Shown: positions 1-11,459, numbered from the stretch's first letter. The stretch is 64,000 nucleotides of DNA from Adiantum capillus-veneris (GCA_014529385.2 CM043963.1:67321912-67385911), one strand, 5' to 3'. A program made the numbers and translations. Notes: a model not told the origin generated them from the letters alone.

Positions 1-1044
1 ATGGAGAGTCGTCAAAGATTTTTTTTGTAATTTATTCTTCGTATAATTGTCATTAGATAATTGGAATGATATCATTTTGTACTTTATAACTTTGTGCTCA
101 CATAATCTTTTGTTTACTTACAGATTCAACTTGTTTTAAGAGGACATGAGAAAGCAACCATGTGCAGAGATAGAAATCACTCTATTTTTGTTCCTTGAGG
201 AACCTTTCACTACCATGTTAAAAGATTTTGATAAGAATAGTAGGTGTTTTTTAGAATCTTGAACCAATAGGGACTCTCTAGGAGCTCTCATAGAAGCCAT
301 CCATATAGTACTACTATCTTCCCTAGTGTCATAGACACACAAATACTCAAGTGTATATGAATCTCTAGATGAGGAAGACAAATACTTGTAAGATAAGCCT
401 AACAGCAACAACATTGTCTCCATTTGTAATTATTTTTCATGAGGCTGGATTCCTCTATAAATGCAATATAAATATGTTTTTTTGTTAAATGGTGTCACAT
501 TGAGTGAGAGTATTTAATTTAGATTACTGAAGTTTCATACAGATCTGAGAAATATTGTTTACTTTTATGGATATTTTGATTTGCCTGTACGATGATTCAA
601 GTCGCAAGTTTTAATCACTCCACCTTGAAGAAATTCAAGCAATATTTTGATTTCAGTTTAATCATTAATGGTTATTCTTATTAAAGTGGATCATAAACTT
701 TGTCAAGATGTCCTCATTTGGGGATGTTGAATATATATTATTAGCAATGTTTCACAAGAACACTAAGTGGACACAAGGAAGTAAAAATTGACTCCTTGTT
801 TGGTCGATTTCTAGTGTTAAATGTTTAGTGCACAGGATTTGTGAGGCCGTTGACATGGGGATTTCACTAAAGTATATGTAACATAGCACATGTGTTCAAC
901 AGAAGGGATTTTATATTCTTGTAAAGTTGCAGAAACATGTGTAGATAAGGCCTATAAGGGGTACTTTTAATCCATTCTAGTGAACGCACATGATATAGGA
1001 AAATTTTACATAGTGAATGCTCCGGACCTTTGAACACAACGAAA
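1..1044. other. AT-rich sequence, no recognised gene
   Basis: I see no conserved domain here. A 95-codon minus-strand frame at 136-423 has plausible codon use but matches nothing I know. A donor-like GTAAGTA lies about 15 bases beyond its stop, so a UTR or a frame-broken exon cannot be excluded. Confidence 0.4.
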
Positions 1045-1061
1045 GGGGGGGGGGGGGGGGG
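1045..1061. repeat. poly(G) run, 17 bases
   Basis: Uninterrupted run of G on the plus strand. Such a run is prone to G-quadruplex formation and to length error during sequencing. Confidence 0.9.
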
Positions 1062-1180
1062 ATCTCTAATTACATCTGAGTGAAAAGAAGTGGAATTTGT
1101 ACTGTCATGTTGCATAAATATTTGCTTTCACTTAATCTAAAAAAAAATTGGTATCCTAGGGTCCAGACAAGGCCATATAA

Positions 1181-1275
1181 TGCAAAAAAAGGGGTGGCCA
1201 CAAGGGCGCGTAGTGAGCCATCTAAAACTGCTGGATGGGCCATATGTGGGCCCTTGTGGCCACCCTTTTTTTGCA
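1181..1275. repeat. inverted repeat (hairpin 1)
   Basis: Arms 1181-1207 and 1250-1275 pair almost perfectly around a spacer of about 42 bases. The spacer has a smaller nested repeat (CCATCTA / TGGATGG). Confidence 0.85.
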
Positions 1276-1502
1276 TAATTAAGCTATTGCTGTACTCCAG
1301 AACCCTGGAAAAGATGAGATCAACCTAAAATTAAACTTTTCAAGCATATTATGCCTTCCTTCAACTCAACTTACTAGTTCCCTGCACCAAAAGGGCAAAT
1401 CACATTGGACAGTATAAAAATCTAGTCTCATGCTGCATAAACATCTGGTTTCATCAAACATTAACATTTTTTCTATTATAAGGGGCGGACAAGGCCATAT
1501 AA

Positions 1503-1599
1503 TGCAAAAAAAAGGGTGGCCACAAGGGCGCGCAGGTGAGCCATCCAAAACTGCTGGATGGGCCATCTGCGCGCCCTTGTGTCCACCCTTTTTTTTGCA
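1503..1599. repeat. inverted repeat (hairpin 2)
   Basis: Arms 1503-1533 and 1569-1599 pair with about one mismatch (GGCCAC against GTCCAC). The nested CCATCCA/TGGATGG pair lies in the loop. Confidence 0.85.
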
Positions 1600-1783
1600 T
1601 AATTAGGCTATTGTTGCACTCCAAGACCTTGGAAAAGGTGAGATGAATGTAAAATTTAACTTTTCAAGCACATTATGCCTTCCTTCAACTCAACTTACTA
1701 GTTCCCTGCACCAAAAGGCCAAATCACATTGGACAATATAAAAATCTAGTCTCATGCTACATAAACATCTGGTTTCATCAGCT

Positions 1784-1968
1784 ATTAACATTTTTGCTAT
1801 CCTAAGGGGCAAACAAAGCTAGAAAATGCAAAAAAAAAGGGTGGCCACAAGGGCGTGCATATGAGCCATCCAAAACTGTTGGATGGGCCATCTGTGCGCC
1901 CTTGTGGCCACCCTTTTTTTTGCATTTTCTAGCTTTGTTTGCCCCTTAGGATGGCAAAAATGTTAATA
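1784..1968. repeat. inverted repeat (hairpin 3, ~72-bp stem)
   Basis: Arms about 1784-1856 and 1896-1968 are near-perfect complements; I see one clear mismatch, GCTATCC against GCCATCC. In the first two copies the complementary stem is only about 26-31 bp, so this one extends into the flanks. RNA from it would form a long, miRNA- or siRNA-precursor-like hairpin. Confidence 0.88.
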
Positions 1969-3767
1969 TTTGATTTAAATTTAACTCTTCATGGCCAAAC
2001 CACTTAACTTAAAACACATGGATAAACCGAAAAGCCAAATCACTATGGAGACAGTAGACACAACTCTTAATCATTTTGTCATTGCAAAGTCATCTGAAAT
2101 GATGTGAGCCTCTACAACTTCTTGAATAGCCTCCAACGCTATTGCTTGCATTTTATATTGATTTCCATAGCTTTGAAGCACCTCCTTCACCGTGTGAGCA
2201 TATTTTTGATGCATGACCATGATTCAAGTGTTAATTTTTTTTTCTTTTTTTTTGAAGTGTTGAACTTTTCGGTTGTTTTCAACAGCTTCTAGATTTCAAT
2301 CGGCTCCGAATCTGTCTGGGCTTGTCTCACATGAATTTATTCATCTCATCGCGTTCTTCGACCATCATGTGATGAGAAAAAATCATATCTTGCTCGGATT
2401 CTCCAAAAATCAACGTGCAAGTTGACAATTTATTTAAAAATGATGTAAAACATACATTTTTTACTTTTTTCTTAATCTACGGGCTCCAACGAGCATTAAA
2501 ACCATGGAATCTGAAAATACTCAAAGAACCATTGTTTTTTATTGTGTTAAGGATTGTATTTCCAACATACAAAACTTTCCCAAAATCTCGCCCTAACACC
2601 TTCAAAAGTGGCTTCCAAGGAGTGTACTCGGTCAAAATTTGAAACTGAAGAAAAACAATCAGAATGAACTCCTAAACTATGTATAAACTTTAGAATAACC
2701 AAAAATTCCTTCAAAAAAAAGTTATGCTAAAAATTTGAAAATAGCCCCCCATTGGACTCCCCACAAAGATAGAAGTCAAAGGGTTCAAGGAGAGGTATGG
2801 TGTCACAAGTGCATGGTGGGAATCTCATCGAGGTTTATTTTGTCAAGATCTCTTGTACTTTATCATGTCTTCTCATGTACAATCTTACCAAAAAAAAAAA
2901 TGACACTTTAAATGACTACAAATCTTATTTAACTTATCAAACAATCTAAAATATGGTAGACCAAGAGTGCTCTTACACATCAACAAACAAAAAAGTCCAA
3001 ACTTCTTCTCATTAACTTTGATAAACATACATTCGTGAACAACTTCCAAGGGGTAGTGCAGCCATAGTTCTTACATCCATTCCATGACATGGTATGCTCA
3101 TGGGGTGACCTATCATATAAAAATATCTCTGGTGGGGGTGCCCTCATGTTAGGAAAGGGTGTGCTGCTGATGAAAAGTTGTTGTATTGTCCTACTAGGGA
3201 TCTCTCCATGTTAGCATAATGATTTTTGGTGTAGTGGGAGCCACATTGCTTGAGGAGAGCTTTGTGCCACCGTAAAAGCTTCATGTTATGCTAGTTCCTT
3301 GAGCCATTCTTGCATTAGGATGAGATTACCCACCTCTAATAAGGATGGATTTGAAGCACCTACCTGCAAGATATAACAAAGAAGGCTATTTTAGAGGAAA
3401 AGTGGTGACACTTGACCTCTCTAACCTGCACCCACTATTTCTTGTAATGCCACTGTTTTGAGCTGAAGAGCTTGACATTCGTGCATCCACGAATGCAAAG
3501 AAGCACCTGCACCCATACACAACCAATTGCAATAGATTAACAAGCCTACTTCTCCCCTCCTAAGATATTGAAGAACCATACACATTTGTCTCACCGACAG
3601 TATGACGATCTTGGGATGACCTCTGCTCACCCTCACGTGCGGCCTTCGGTGCAAACACCGCGGACAAGCAATATGTACACTTTTGTTGTGCGGAGTACAT
3701 GGTGGTGGAGGCATACGATTTGTGATGTCCGTGAGCACCATGGCAGCTGTTGCGTGAGGAAGCAAAG
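1969..3767. other. no gene recognised
   Basis: AT-rich intergenic sequence with a T-rich run near 2229-2252 and an A run near 2890. Small frames here lack recognisable domains. Confidence 0.5.
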
Positions 3768-4016
3768 AATGAAAAGAAAGAGGGGGGAGGGAGAGGGAGG
3801 AACATGGGAGGAGAGAAGGGGGCAGAGGAGGAGAGGGAAAGAGAGGGGAGGAGGAGGAGAGAAGGGGGTAGGGAGAGAGAGGAGAGGAACATGGGAGGAG
3901 AGAAGGGGGCAGAGGGGGGAGAGGGAGAGAGAGGGGAGAAGGAGGAGAGAAGGGGGTAGGGAGGGAGAGGAGAGGGAGAGAGGAGGAAGGAGGAAGGAGG
4001 AAGGAGGAGGAGAGAA
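3768..4016 (+). repeat. long GA/GGA polypurine tract
   Basis: About 250 bases almost wholly purine on the plus strand, with an internal direct duplication. AACATGGGAGGAGAGAAGGG occurs at 3801 and 3888, a period of 87. It ends in GGAGGAA-type triplets. The long Arg/Gly/Glu-rich frames across it are low-complexity artefacts. Confidence 0.9.
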
Positions 4017-4707
4017 CAAAGGTTTTTTTTTTTTGGGGATTTTGTTTTTGAAAAAGTGGACTTATAGTGTTTGTAGGTTTAAAAAAATGTCAAAAAATGA
4101 TTTTTTGATGTGTATATATGTTGGGAGGGAGTTTTAAGTCAAAAATAAGTAAAACTAACTTTTTTGAAAAAAAAGTCAAATTTTGGCTCTTAGTGACCCA
4201 CTTTTTTGTTGATGTGGCCACACCCCTTTACTCCCTTCACTTTCCAAAATCTAGAGAGAGAAAGTGGCCTCTTAGGTCCACATCCTACATGTGTCTAAAA
4301 AAAAGGCTAAAAAAGTCTACTCAAAACTAGCTTCTTGAATGCCCTTGTCCCCTTAACCCTACACAACATTAGCCTTAATCCCTAAAAATTAGGATTCCTT
4401 ACAAGGCCCATGCAAAGTCCATATTTCTCCTAATGAACATAAGGTATTTGAATAGGTGTGTCCTAGTAACAAGCAGCTCCTTACTCCCTCTAGGGTGCTG
4501 CGGCTCCCCTTTGGGTTTCCTCAGCTTCATGTGTAAAGGTAGATGGTATGAGAGGATCTTCATTGTCAGCACCTTCATCTCAAGTAATGAGGGGATCTAG
4601 TCCGCTTGGTGAGAGTAGGAGCACCTGTCAAGCCGAGAAGCCATGTGGACATATTGTAGGCTTGTGTATATGAATCCTGTCCTGTTGTTCCAAGGACCCA
4701 CCTCCTG
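4017..4707. other. no gene recognised
   Basis: AT-rich sequence with poly-T near 4022-4034. No domain seen. The LINE reverse transcriptase expected downstream of 4708 on the minus strand is absent. Confidence 0.45.
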
Positions 4708-5236
4708 CTAGTCCATCATAGTCCATTTCTCACAGAGACCCAACCATTTAGTTTTTCCCAAACCTGCCAGCATATTGGCAAAGCCTATTCTATCCTTGCT
4801 CTTCTCCACCATATTAAAGTCATCTATCCATAGCCACTCTCCTTCAATAGGGGAATCCCTAAGGTCCATCCACAATTTTTCTCTATCATTGGCTTTGCAG
4901 GGACCATATATGTTAACTATGGTGATAGGTTGGTCAGACCAAATGACTCTCACTCTTAGGACTTTCCTAGAGGGGTGATTGAGGACCACTTTGGGGTCCG
5001 GGTCCTTGTCCACACTAGAGAGAACGCCACTAAAACCTTCCAATTCCTCTCCATAGAACACCAAATTCCTCCCCAATGCATGATTTCATTTTCTGTGAGC
5101 ATCCAGATAATGTTTTTGCATGGTCCAGCAATTAACTTCCTTATTCTTTCTAACTTCCTCCCATAAGAGGGTGTGCTTCTTCCAAGTCTTCAATCGTTTC
5201 ACATTCCATGATTGGATAGCTAGAGCTTCCATCATT
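4708..5236 (-). pseudogene. LINE (L1-like) ORF2 fragment, endonuclease domain
   Basis: The minus strand encodes the N-terminal apurinic-type endonuclease (EEP fold) of a plant LINE ORF2. Visible parts are an opening SWNVKRL near 5210, equivalent to the WNVRG motif, a TIVNIYGP strand at about 4920, and DDFNMVEKSKDRIG at about 4790, equivalent to the GDFN..D..G motif. In that motif the usual Gly before DFN is Asp. A stop follows ...YLDAHRK near 5087, and the frame restarts at 5076. The reverse transcriptase that should follow is missing, so the copy is cut about 120 residues past the restart. It lies directly downstream of an ORF1 remnant in the same orientation. Confidence rests on motif order; no search was run. 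Confidence 0.72.
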
Positions 5237-7052
5237 GGGAGAGTGGGACAAATTCCTCAACCTTCAAATCCTGCCCCATCACCTTGTCCCTAGTTCTAGG
5301 AGAATCTAGAGGATCGCCTTGGCCATAGGGATTTATTTCTTGAAGCTTGTCAAAAGGGTTGTAAAGTGGGATGTAACAAGTCCCACTTGTTAATTGATCA
5401 GGGGGAAGAGATAAGCCTTTTCCTTTTGAGACTCCAATAACCTCTAGTGGCTGGGCCTCTCTGGCCACTACCTTCACCCTTTTGACCCTCTTCAAACTTG
5501 GACTTTCACCACCAATGAATTTTTTACAGTCAGCATCTTAGGTGAAGAAGTAGGAAAAACAAAGGCTTTCTCACAGTGTGGGCCTTGGAGGATATTCATT
5601 GTTGTGAGGCTTTGTTTCTCCATAGCCTTCCCCTGTAGTTTGGACTCCTCCTTGTCGCAAAGCATCACCTATTTTTTTTCCCTTGCTCTTGTCCTTTCTC
5701 ACTACACTTTAACTGTACCTTTCTCCCTTCCCCCAATAATCCCTTGGCATGGTTCTGATTGCCACCTCCTGAATTGGAGTCTTGCACTATGGGATCGATA
5801 TTGACCTTCATGGGGCAATCTGGTGCAAAGTGTCCAAACTTGTTACACTCAAAGAAAGATCCAAAGTATGTCCCAAAGTTGAGCGGAATGGTTATCCACT
5901 CCGCTCTAACATTGATCATCACCATGCTCTTTGGTGGGACTTAGATGCAGTCCACCCTATGCACACCCGGCTAGAGGATCTTAGTAGACCCCACTTGTTA
6001 GAAACAAATAGTGGGTACCCAGCTGACTGGCAAGCAGCATGATATTATCCCAGAGCCAACTAGGTAACCCTACAGACTTGACCTAGAATGGAGGGATTCA
6101 AATGATTCAAATATTGGCTCGCAGGTACTACACAGATAGTTGTCCTTTTAAATGCATGGGGGCCTTTCTCCAAAATCTTCAAAACTTCGGAGTCCTTCTT
6201 GAACCTAACTGAGCCAAAAGCCTTTAGCAAGATAGGAAGTATCTTCTACTGCTCCTCCATGCTCAAGGATTTGTGGTCCTTATATCCATTGAAACAGCTC
6301 ATACCTATTCGAAACTCTCCCATTGAAGTTAAACACAAGCGTGAGCTTAGATTGCATGGCTAGCTACTTTTTGATGAGTGTTTGCAAAATCACAACAGTG
6401 ACCACGTCTACTACCTCCATCTGCCGCGCCAACAAATTCTTTAGAGCATTAAAGTCTCAATCCATAGCCCCATCTTCAAGAGACCCACTGCAATATGTTT
6501 GTGAGCTAGTTCTTTTGTTTCTGTTGGGGAGGACCTCAGTTTGCATGTAAAATTCTTTAAGCCCCTCTTCTTCGAGCCGAGATTTAATATTCCTCAGATT
6601 TTCGTGACCTCCATCACTTTTTGCCTCATTGGTTCTGACAGAGCTAATGTACAGAGAGTTCTGACCCTTCAAAATGCTAGAAAAAGAAATGACTAGTTTA
6701 AGCTATGTATCACCAGTAACCACCTTGTTAGCAACCGCGCAGATCAAGCCCTGAGATTCCGCTGCCTTCAGTGTCTTTACCTCCAAATTGAATCCTTTTG
6801 TTGATTGGTCCATCAGTTTTACCTTATCATTACTCGAGGGATACTTCTCGCCCAACCCTACCTTATAATCCACTTGGTTTAATCCCTTAATCGAGGCTTC
6901 TCCTGACTTTACGTCCACTAGTGATGAGCGTGCTACAAATCCTTCCCCTTCTTCCACCGACACGACATGTCATGAAATGGAAATTTTCTTCCTGCAAGTG
7001 CTTGCAATAACTTTAGGATATCATCCTCCATGGGTAGCGTTTTGATCTCCAT
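5232..7052 (-). pseudogene. LINE ORF1 (gag-like nucleic-acid-binding protein) remnant
   Basis: Minus-strand reading from an ATG at 7052 (MEIKTLPMEDDILKLLQALA) down to a stop at 5232, adjoining the ORF2 start. It is broken into several frames: 6963-6703, 6672-6457, 5925-5665 and 5495-5232. A retroviral-type zinc knuckle lies near 5835 (ECNKFGHFAPDC). Its first cysteine appears replaced by Phe, while the C..H....C part is intact. Order and orientation match plant L1-type ORF1, which ends just before ORF2. The middle region (about 5930-6450) has multiple stops. The assignment relies on the knuckle and on the adjoining endonuclease. Confidence 0.55.
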
Positions 7053-7055
7053 GGT

Positions 7056-7943
7056 AAACACCACGAAAGAAATCGCTAAAGCAAAATGGGAACGGGAATG
7101 AGGTCAACGGAAGTACCGAAGGAACATCTCCTATTGGAGGGTATTCAAGTAAAAATACTAAACAACTAATAAGTGCTCATTTTATAAAGATAATATTCCC
7201 AGAAGATATGAGATCTAAGGGCTAATTGGTGCTCTTTATAAAAATAACATGCACGTGATCATAGTTAAAACATGCATTAATCCTAGAGCTTATATTGGGC
7301 ATGGCGATTATCACATGCATGCGTGCGTGTGGTAGGAATGGATGGGAAACTTGGCCGATCCGTGCTTAATTAGATTAGTGCTACTTATGAGTGAGTGAGT
7401 TAGAGGGAGATCCAAGGGAAATCCATTTTCATCCACCCTTGTCTCAACAACCATTGTTGAAGCGGAAACGTCTTGTAGATAGGATTGACAAGATGAGGCA
7501 GCTTCACCCACCTACTATGTGGGCAACAAAACACAGTAGATGGCTAGATCGTGGAGAAGAGTCCCGAAGTCACCTAGCATAGCAGATCAGTCCTAGGAGA
7601 AGAACACACACTAGCTTAGGATAGAAAGACACTAACACCCGAAGCCATCACCTTGCAGCTCTGTGAGTCATGAGCAGCATCACCATCATCAAAAAGAGGA
7701 ATATACCAATCAACATCGTCATTGCCATTACCTTTTCCTTGCCCATCTTTCTTTAGATGTTATGATATACTAATTTAACTTTTTTACTGACACAAAAAAT
7801 GTCCTAAAATCTCAACCTATCCGCATGTCACCCTCCCCTTCTACGGTCTACCCCTACACAATGCCAATGAGATAGGATGCTCGCATCCCAGTATATTTAC
7901 AAAAAGGGACCCGCATGTGTCTCCCTGTACTAAGCAATGTGCC
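7056..7943. other. no gene recognised
   Basis: Likely the former 5' UTR or flank of the LINE, then unassigned sequence. I see no conserved frame. Confidence 0.4.
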
Positions 7944-8002
7944 TCTCTCTCTCTCTATATATATATATATACATATAAATATATATATAAATATATATAT
8001 AA

Positions 8003-8084
<82 letters not shown>

Positions 8085-8098
8085 TCACACACACACAA
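7944..8098. repeat. (CT)n-(TA)n-(CA)n compound microsatellite
   Basis: A short CT run leads into about 125 bases of TA, interrupted by ACATATAAATA variants, then a CA run. Tyr/Ile-rich frames across it are artefacts. Confidence 0.97.
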
Positions 8099-8269
8099 GC
8101 ATGACCTTGGGGCCCACCTCAAAATGTGTAGGTGTAGCATGCAAGTTCACCAAGAGGGTTTTCTAAATTTAAAAATCTACGAAACAACATGTTTTAGAGG
8201 GGATAAAAAAGGGAAATTTGGAAAACAGCGACAGTCTACGAGGAAGAAGGGGTCATTTTATTCATGGTG

Positions 8270-8271
<2 letters not shown>

Positions 8272-8316
<45 letters not shown>

Positions 8317-8326
8317 TTTGTGTGTA
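8272..8326. repeat. (GT)n microsatellite
   Basis: GT dinucleotides over about 55 bases with two GTTT interruptions near the right end. Confidence 0.97.
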
Positions 8327-8418
8327 GATGGATTTTATGAATACCTCTCGAATGCATGTGTTCGTCGTGTATTTTGGAAGGTGAACCCATGGGTGCAAAA
8401 CCCACACATAGTCTTTGA

Positions 8419-8449
<31 letters not shown>

Positions 8450-8450
8450 C
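8419..8450. repeat. (GT)n-(GC)n microsatellite
   Basis: GT run passing into GCGCGC. Confidence 0.95.
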
Positions 8451-8610
8451 AATGCACATATAGCCTAAGCCCTTCACACCTACCCTTTGTAGCGAAAAAC
8501 CGCCTTTACTTTGTTAATTTATATGGAACACAGTAAAAGTTTTTTCTTAAATGGTACATTTAAAAAGAAAAGTGCTCAATTGAGCTTAAATTGCATAAAA
8601 AACAAAAAGT

Positions 8611-8611
<1 letters not shown>

Positions 8612-8652
<41 letters not shown>
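8612..8652. repeat. (CT)n microsatellite
   Basis: Perfect CT dinucleotides over about 40 bases. A short GT run follows at about 8677-8688. Confidence 0.97.
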
Positions 8653-8655
<3 letters not shown>

Positions 8656-8659
8656 GCAA

Positions 8660-9180
8660 AGGCATGTCATGAGGCTGTGTGTGTGTGTGGAATTTATGCA
8701 AGAATATATCCAATCACGAAAGTATTTATGAATCCAAGGGTGGAGGGTAGCCTAGCAGACACAAAGAGAGGGGGTTGGGGATGGGTCTGGAGAGGCACGT
8801 CTTGAGACACTCTAAGCCCATCTGATCATTGTCATGGCATGTGAGAGAATCGATGAGCTCAATGAGCAACTAGAACCAAGGCAAAGTCAACAACTATAGA
8901 CAACTTCTATCCTACACATGTGTGGTCGAGCGTGGGGGGCAGTTGTGCAGATAGAGAAACGTGGGGGACTTTTGTCTAACGGATAGAAAGGGGATTGAAA
9001 CAACATTTGTGTAGATTTTGTCTAATGAAAATGGAATAGAACCAGTAGGTGAGAATAGAAGGCATGTTTATTTGAGCAAAGCAATGCAAGGGTCACATGC
9101 AAGTAGCTTGCATGTTTCACATACTAGTAGCTTTTAAGTCATGAATCTTTTTTTTTTTGCAAAACTCACGATTGTGACTG
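8660..9180. other. no gene recognised
   Basis: Unassigned sequence between the microsatellite cluster and a possible LINE fragment. A T run lies near 9148. Confidence 0.4.
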
Positions 9181-9359
9181 ATTGTATTATAAAGTCACCA
9201 AGAGATATAAACATCAATCTCAAGCTCAGCCAAGCCTTGAGGGGAAAAGGGCTACAACCGAGCTTAGTTACAAATACCTAGTAGCTTACTATTGTGGACA
9301 GCTGAATCCTTTACAAAGTAGGGCTCGATTGCATGGAGAGGGTTTCCCTAAGCCACTCA

Positions 9360-9960
9360 TCTAAGCTATGCCTTTTACTTCCCACATAAATTAACGCCTT
9401 GATTTCTTGTACAATCTCTAAAGAGCTAGCCACACAGAGGGCGCTATCGAAGACACGACAGTTTTTGGCCTTCTAGATATTAATGGAGAAACAATATTCA
9501 ACAATTTGAGTACAAATTAGAAGTACAAAACTGCAAAATTGTTTACCCCTCAAGCACAAATCCCTCTTGAAAAACCCTACCTTCCACATACTTTGTACCC
9601 ATTTGCACATCTTTCCTATGAGGCCTCTAATAGATGGGCATTCCATGAAAAGCTGGCTAAGGCCTTTGCTAGCCAATCTGTACCCTGAACATCTATCTAG
9701 TCCAAAAACTCATGCTTGAATCTTGACATCTATTGTAAATCCCCCCCCAAAGCACCTTCCACAATAATATCTTCATAAATGAGGCCATTGTGGATTCCAA
9801 ATGTTCTCCCTGACCTCCACCCACTAACCTCCACCCATTGAGCCTCCAACCATTTCTTCTTCCACTTCTTGTCTAAAGGGGCGAACCAATTATCCTCATG
9901 AATTAACACTTGATAAACTCCCTTGCAATGGGGTTTAGAGAATCAGCTACTCATGGGCCA
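9360..9960 (-). pseudogene. possible LINE ORF2 C-terminal fragment
   Basis: A minus-strand frame around 9676-9473 contains LSQLFMECPSIRGL followed by a Trp-rich stretch (KWVQSMWKVGF). This resembles the HLFxCPxxxxxW portion of the zf-RVT region found after the reverse transcriptase in plant LINE ORF2 proteins. Flanking sense is broken by stops. It lies upstream of the 5' end of the 4.7-7.05 kb LINE in that element's orientation, so it would be a separate copy. It rests on one short motif. Confidence 0.33.
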
Positions 9961-10226
9961 TTTCCAAGATTTCCACTCAAAAGTCAATTCACAAATTTGT
10001 TACCATATACATGTGGTAGTGATGTGTTTGAACACACCTAGGATTTCCGAGGCATTTTTTCCCTCACTAGGAGGTTTTTCCCCCGTGCATTTTCTATACG
10101 CCCATCATTCTAGGGCTATCTATCTTTCCATTGCACACTAAGTAATACACTCTTTGTTGTGTGCCTTGAGATTCATTTGTCTTCTCCAAGCTATGTGTGT
10201 TTTTCTGCAACCGTAACTCCAACAAT

Positions 10227-10237
10227 TGGTATTAGAG
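10227..10237 (+). promoter_or_regulatory. degenerate primer-binding site (Met-tRNA type)
   Basis: TGGTATTAGAG is one base from TGGTATCAGAG, the usual complement of the initiator Met-tRNA 3' end in plant LTR elements. It lies 317 bases upstream of a copia gag start. The sequence before it (CATTTTTTCCCTCACTAGGAG at about 10050) looks like the R region of a copia LTR, so about 9990-10225 is a candidate 5' LTR. Confidence 0.55.
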
Positions 10238-10543
10238 AAAGTAGCATCCTCCCGGGCTTAGTTGCTAGTAGCTCCAACATACACCTACTCACTTTCTTTG
10301 AATTCTGTGAGCTTTGGTGAGCATTCGTAGCTCAAATTTTGATTCGAGCTCATTTTTGCCTCCGTTTCCACTACAGACATTACTGCGCTGGCTATTTCAT
10401 CATTTTCTGCAAAAAAAAATTCAGTGTCTTTTTTTTCATAAAAGGCCCATACAGTCTACTATGGTTTGTGCTATATAGCCCGTGCTATTCTCGCTTTCTT
10501 TCTCCTCTTTTCCAGCAGTTTTCACATCAGGTGCATCATTTAC

Positions 10544-10770
10544 CATGGCTAACAACAACACATATGTGTTCAAGATGTTTGCTATTGCTGAGGACAGATT
10601 GGATGGGACAATTACCCTATGTGGCTATGATGCAACATATTCTTGTGTCAAAGGGCGTTTGGAATGTTGTGTAGGGCATGGATGTATTTCCTGGTTTAGA
10701 GGATACATGCAATGTTGAGGATTTTGCAAGTCTTGCTGCAAGGATTGCTACTGTTAGAGTTGTTTTGCCT
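10544..10770 (+). pseudogene. copia gag, N-terminal part
   Basis: Plus-strand start MANNNTYVFKMFAIAEDRLDG, then a frameshift, then a frame reading VSKGVWNVV and GMDVFPGLED...LAARIATVRVVLP. This is the N-terminal part of Ty1/copia Gag (DUF4219/UBN2 type, which contains an L-x-G-x-NY-x-x-W motif and a VW-V-x-G motif). Small deletions around 10598-10620 break the NYPMWAY region. Recognisable gag on this strand stops near 10770, where the opposite strand takes over. Confidence 0.7.
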
Positions 10771-10774
10771 ATCA

Positions 10775-11375
10775 TAGTCTCCTTTCACAAAGGAATCAAC
10801 AGTAGTTGCATTTGTAGTGGAACCAGCATTAGTTGTGGAACCAGTCTCTTTGGCCTTCAACTTAGGACACTGCTTGATCACATGATCATTATCTTTACAA
10901 AAATAGCAATCCATCTTCATTTTGCCCATATCACGAGAATCTCCAAACGAGTTGCTACCATAAGAAGCATTAGGAACATGTGATTTTCCACTTGAAGAAG
11001 AACCATAAGAAGTGGGTGCATTGCTATTACCACCTTTTCTTTGAGTAGCAATAAAAGCCTATTCAATTGCACACTATCTAGTCTTGTTTTTTCCAAAACG
11101 TGACTCTTGCAACAACAATGTGCGTAATGCATCAAACTTGACAACTTTAGGATCTCCTTGGATCATAAGTCTTCAAGTACTAGCAAAAGTTTGGTAAGAA
11201 TCTGGCAGGGCATCAATAAAAGTCTGCACAAGGGAATTGTCTGAAATGACTTCACCTGCAAAAATAAGTTTCTCATTGATATCCTTGACACTAGCAGGTT
11301 CCAAGAGATCAAAATGTTGTTCAAGCTACACTGTTTCCACCTCTCTAGTGCTAGGACTGCAGCCCCCACATCCAA
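10775..11375 (-). pseudogene. copia gag, C-terminal part with zinc knuckle, inverted
   Basis: The minus strand reads LLEPASVKDINEKLIF, GEVISDNSLVQTFIDALPDS, then a basic linker and a perfect CX2CX4HX4C knuckle CYFCKDNDHVIKQC at about 10900. This is the UBN2 and nucleocapsid part of copia Gag. It is head-to-head with the N-terminal part on the plus strand, so the two halves cannot be read together. One in-frame stop occurs in the linker near 11065. Confidence 0.75.
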
Positions 11376-11459
11376 GAGTCACCCCTGTGAATCATATGGA
11401 TTGCAAGCCATCAAGTTCTTGTTTGGATGGCTGTGAGGAAGAAATAGACACTAGTATTG

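Larger units (their letters stand above)
1095..1968. repeat. three tandem ~322-bp units, each with a long hairpin
   Basis: Three direct copies of a unit of about 322 bp. Each carries an inverted repeat whose arms start TGCAAAAAAAAGGGTGGCC and end in its complement. The spacer between hairpins is also conserved and includes CTTCCTTCAACTCAACTTAC at about 1352 and 1679. The first unit is diverged at its left end. No coding potential or transposase was recognised. It could be a tandemly amplified MITE or foldback element. Confidence 0.85.

Noticed and set aside
1070-1566. Short frames around the hairpins
   Set aside because: They read through inverted repeats on both strands.
3568-4137. 189-codon Arg/Gly/Glu-rich protein
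   Set aside because: Runs through a low-complexity purine tract; open frames exist on both strands, no conserved domain.
7854-8270. Tyr/Ile-rich open frames on both strands
   Set aside because: They are translations of a TA/CA microsatellite.
8258-8536. Cys/Val and His/Thr frames
   Set aside because: GT microsatellite translations.
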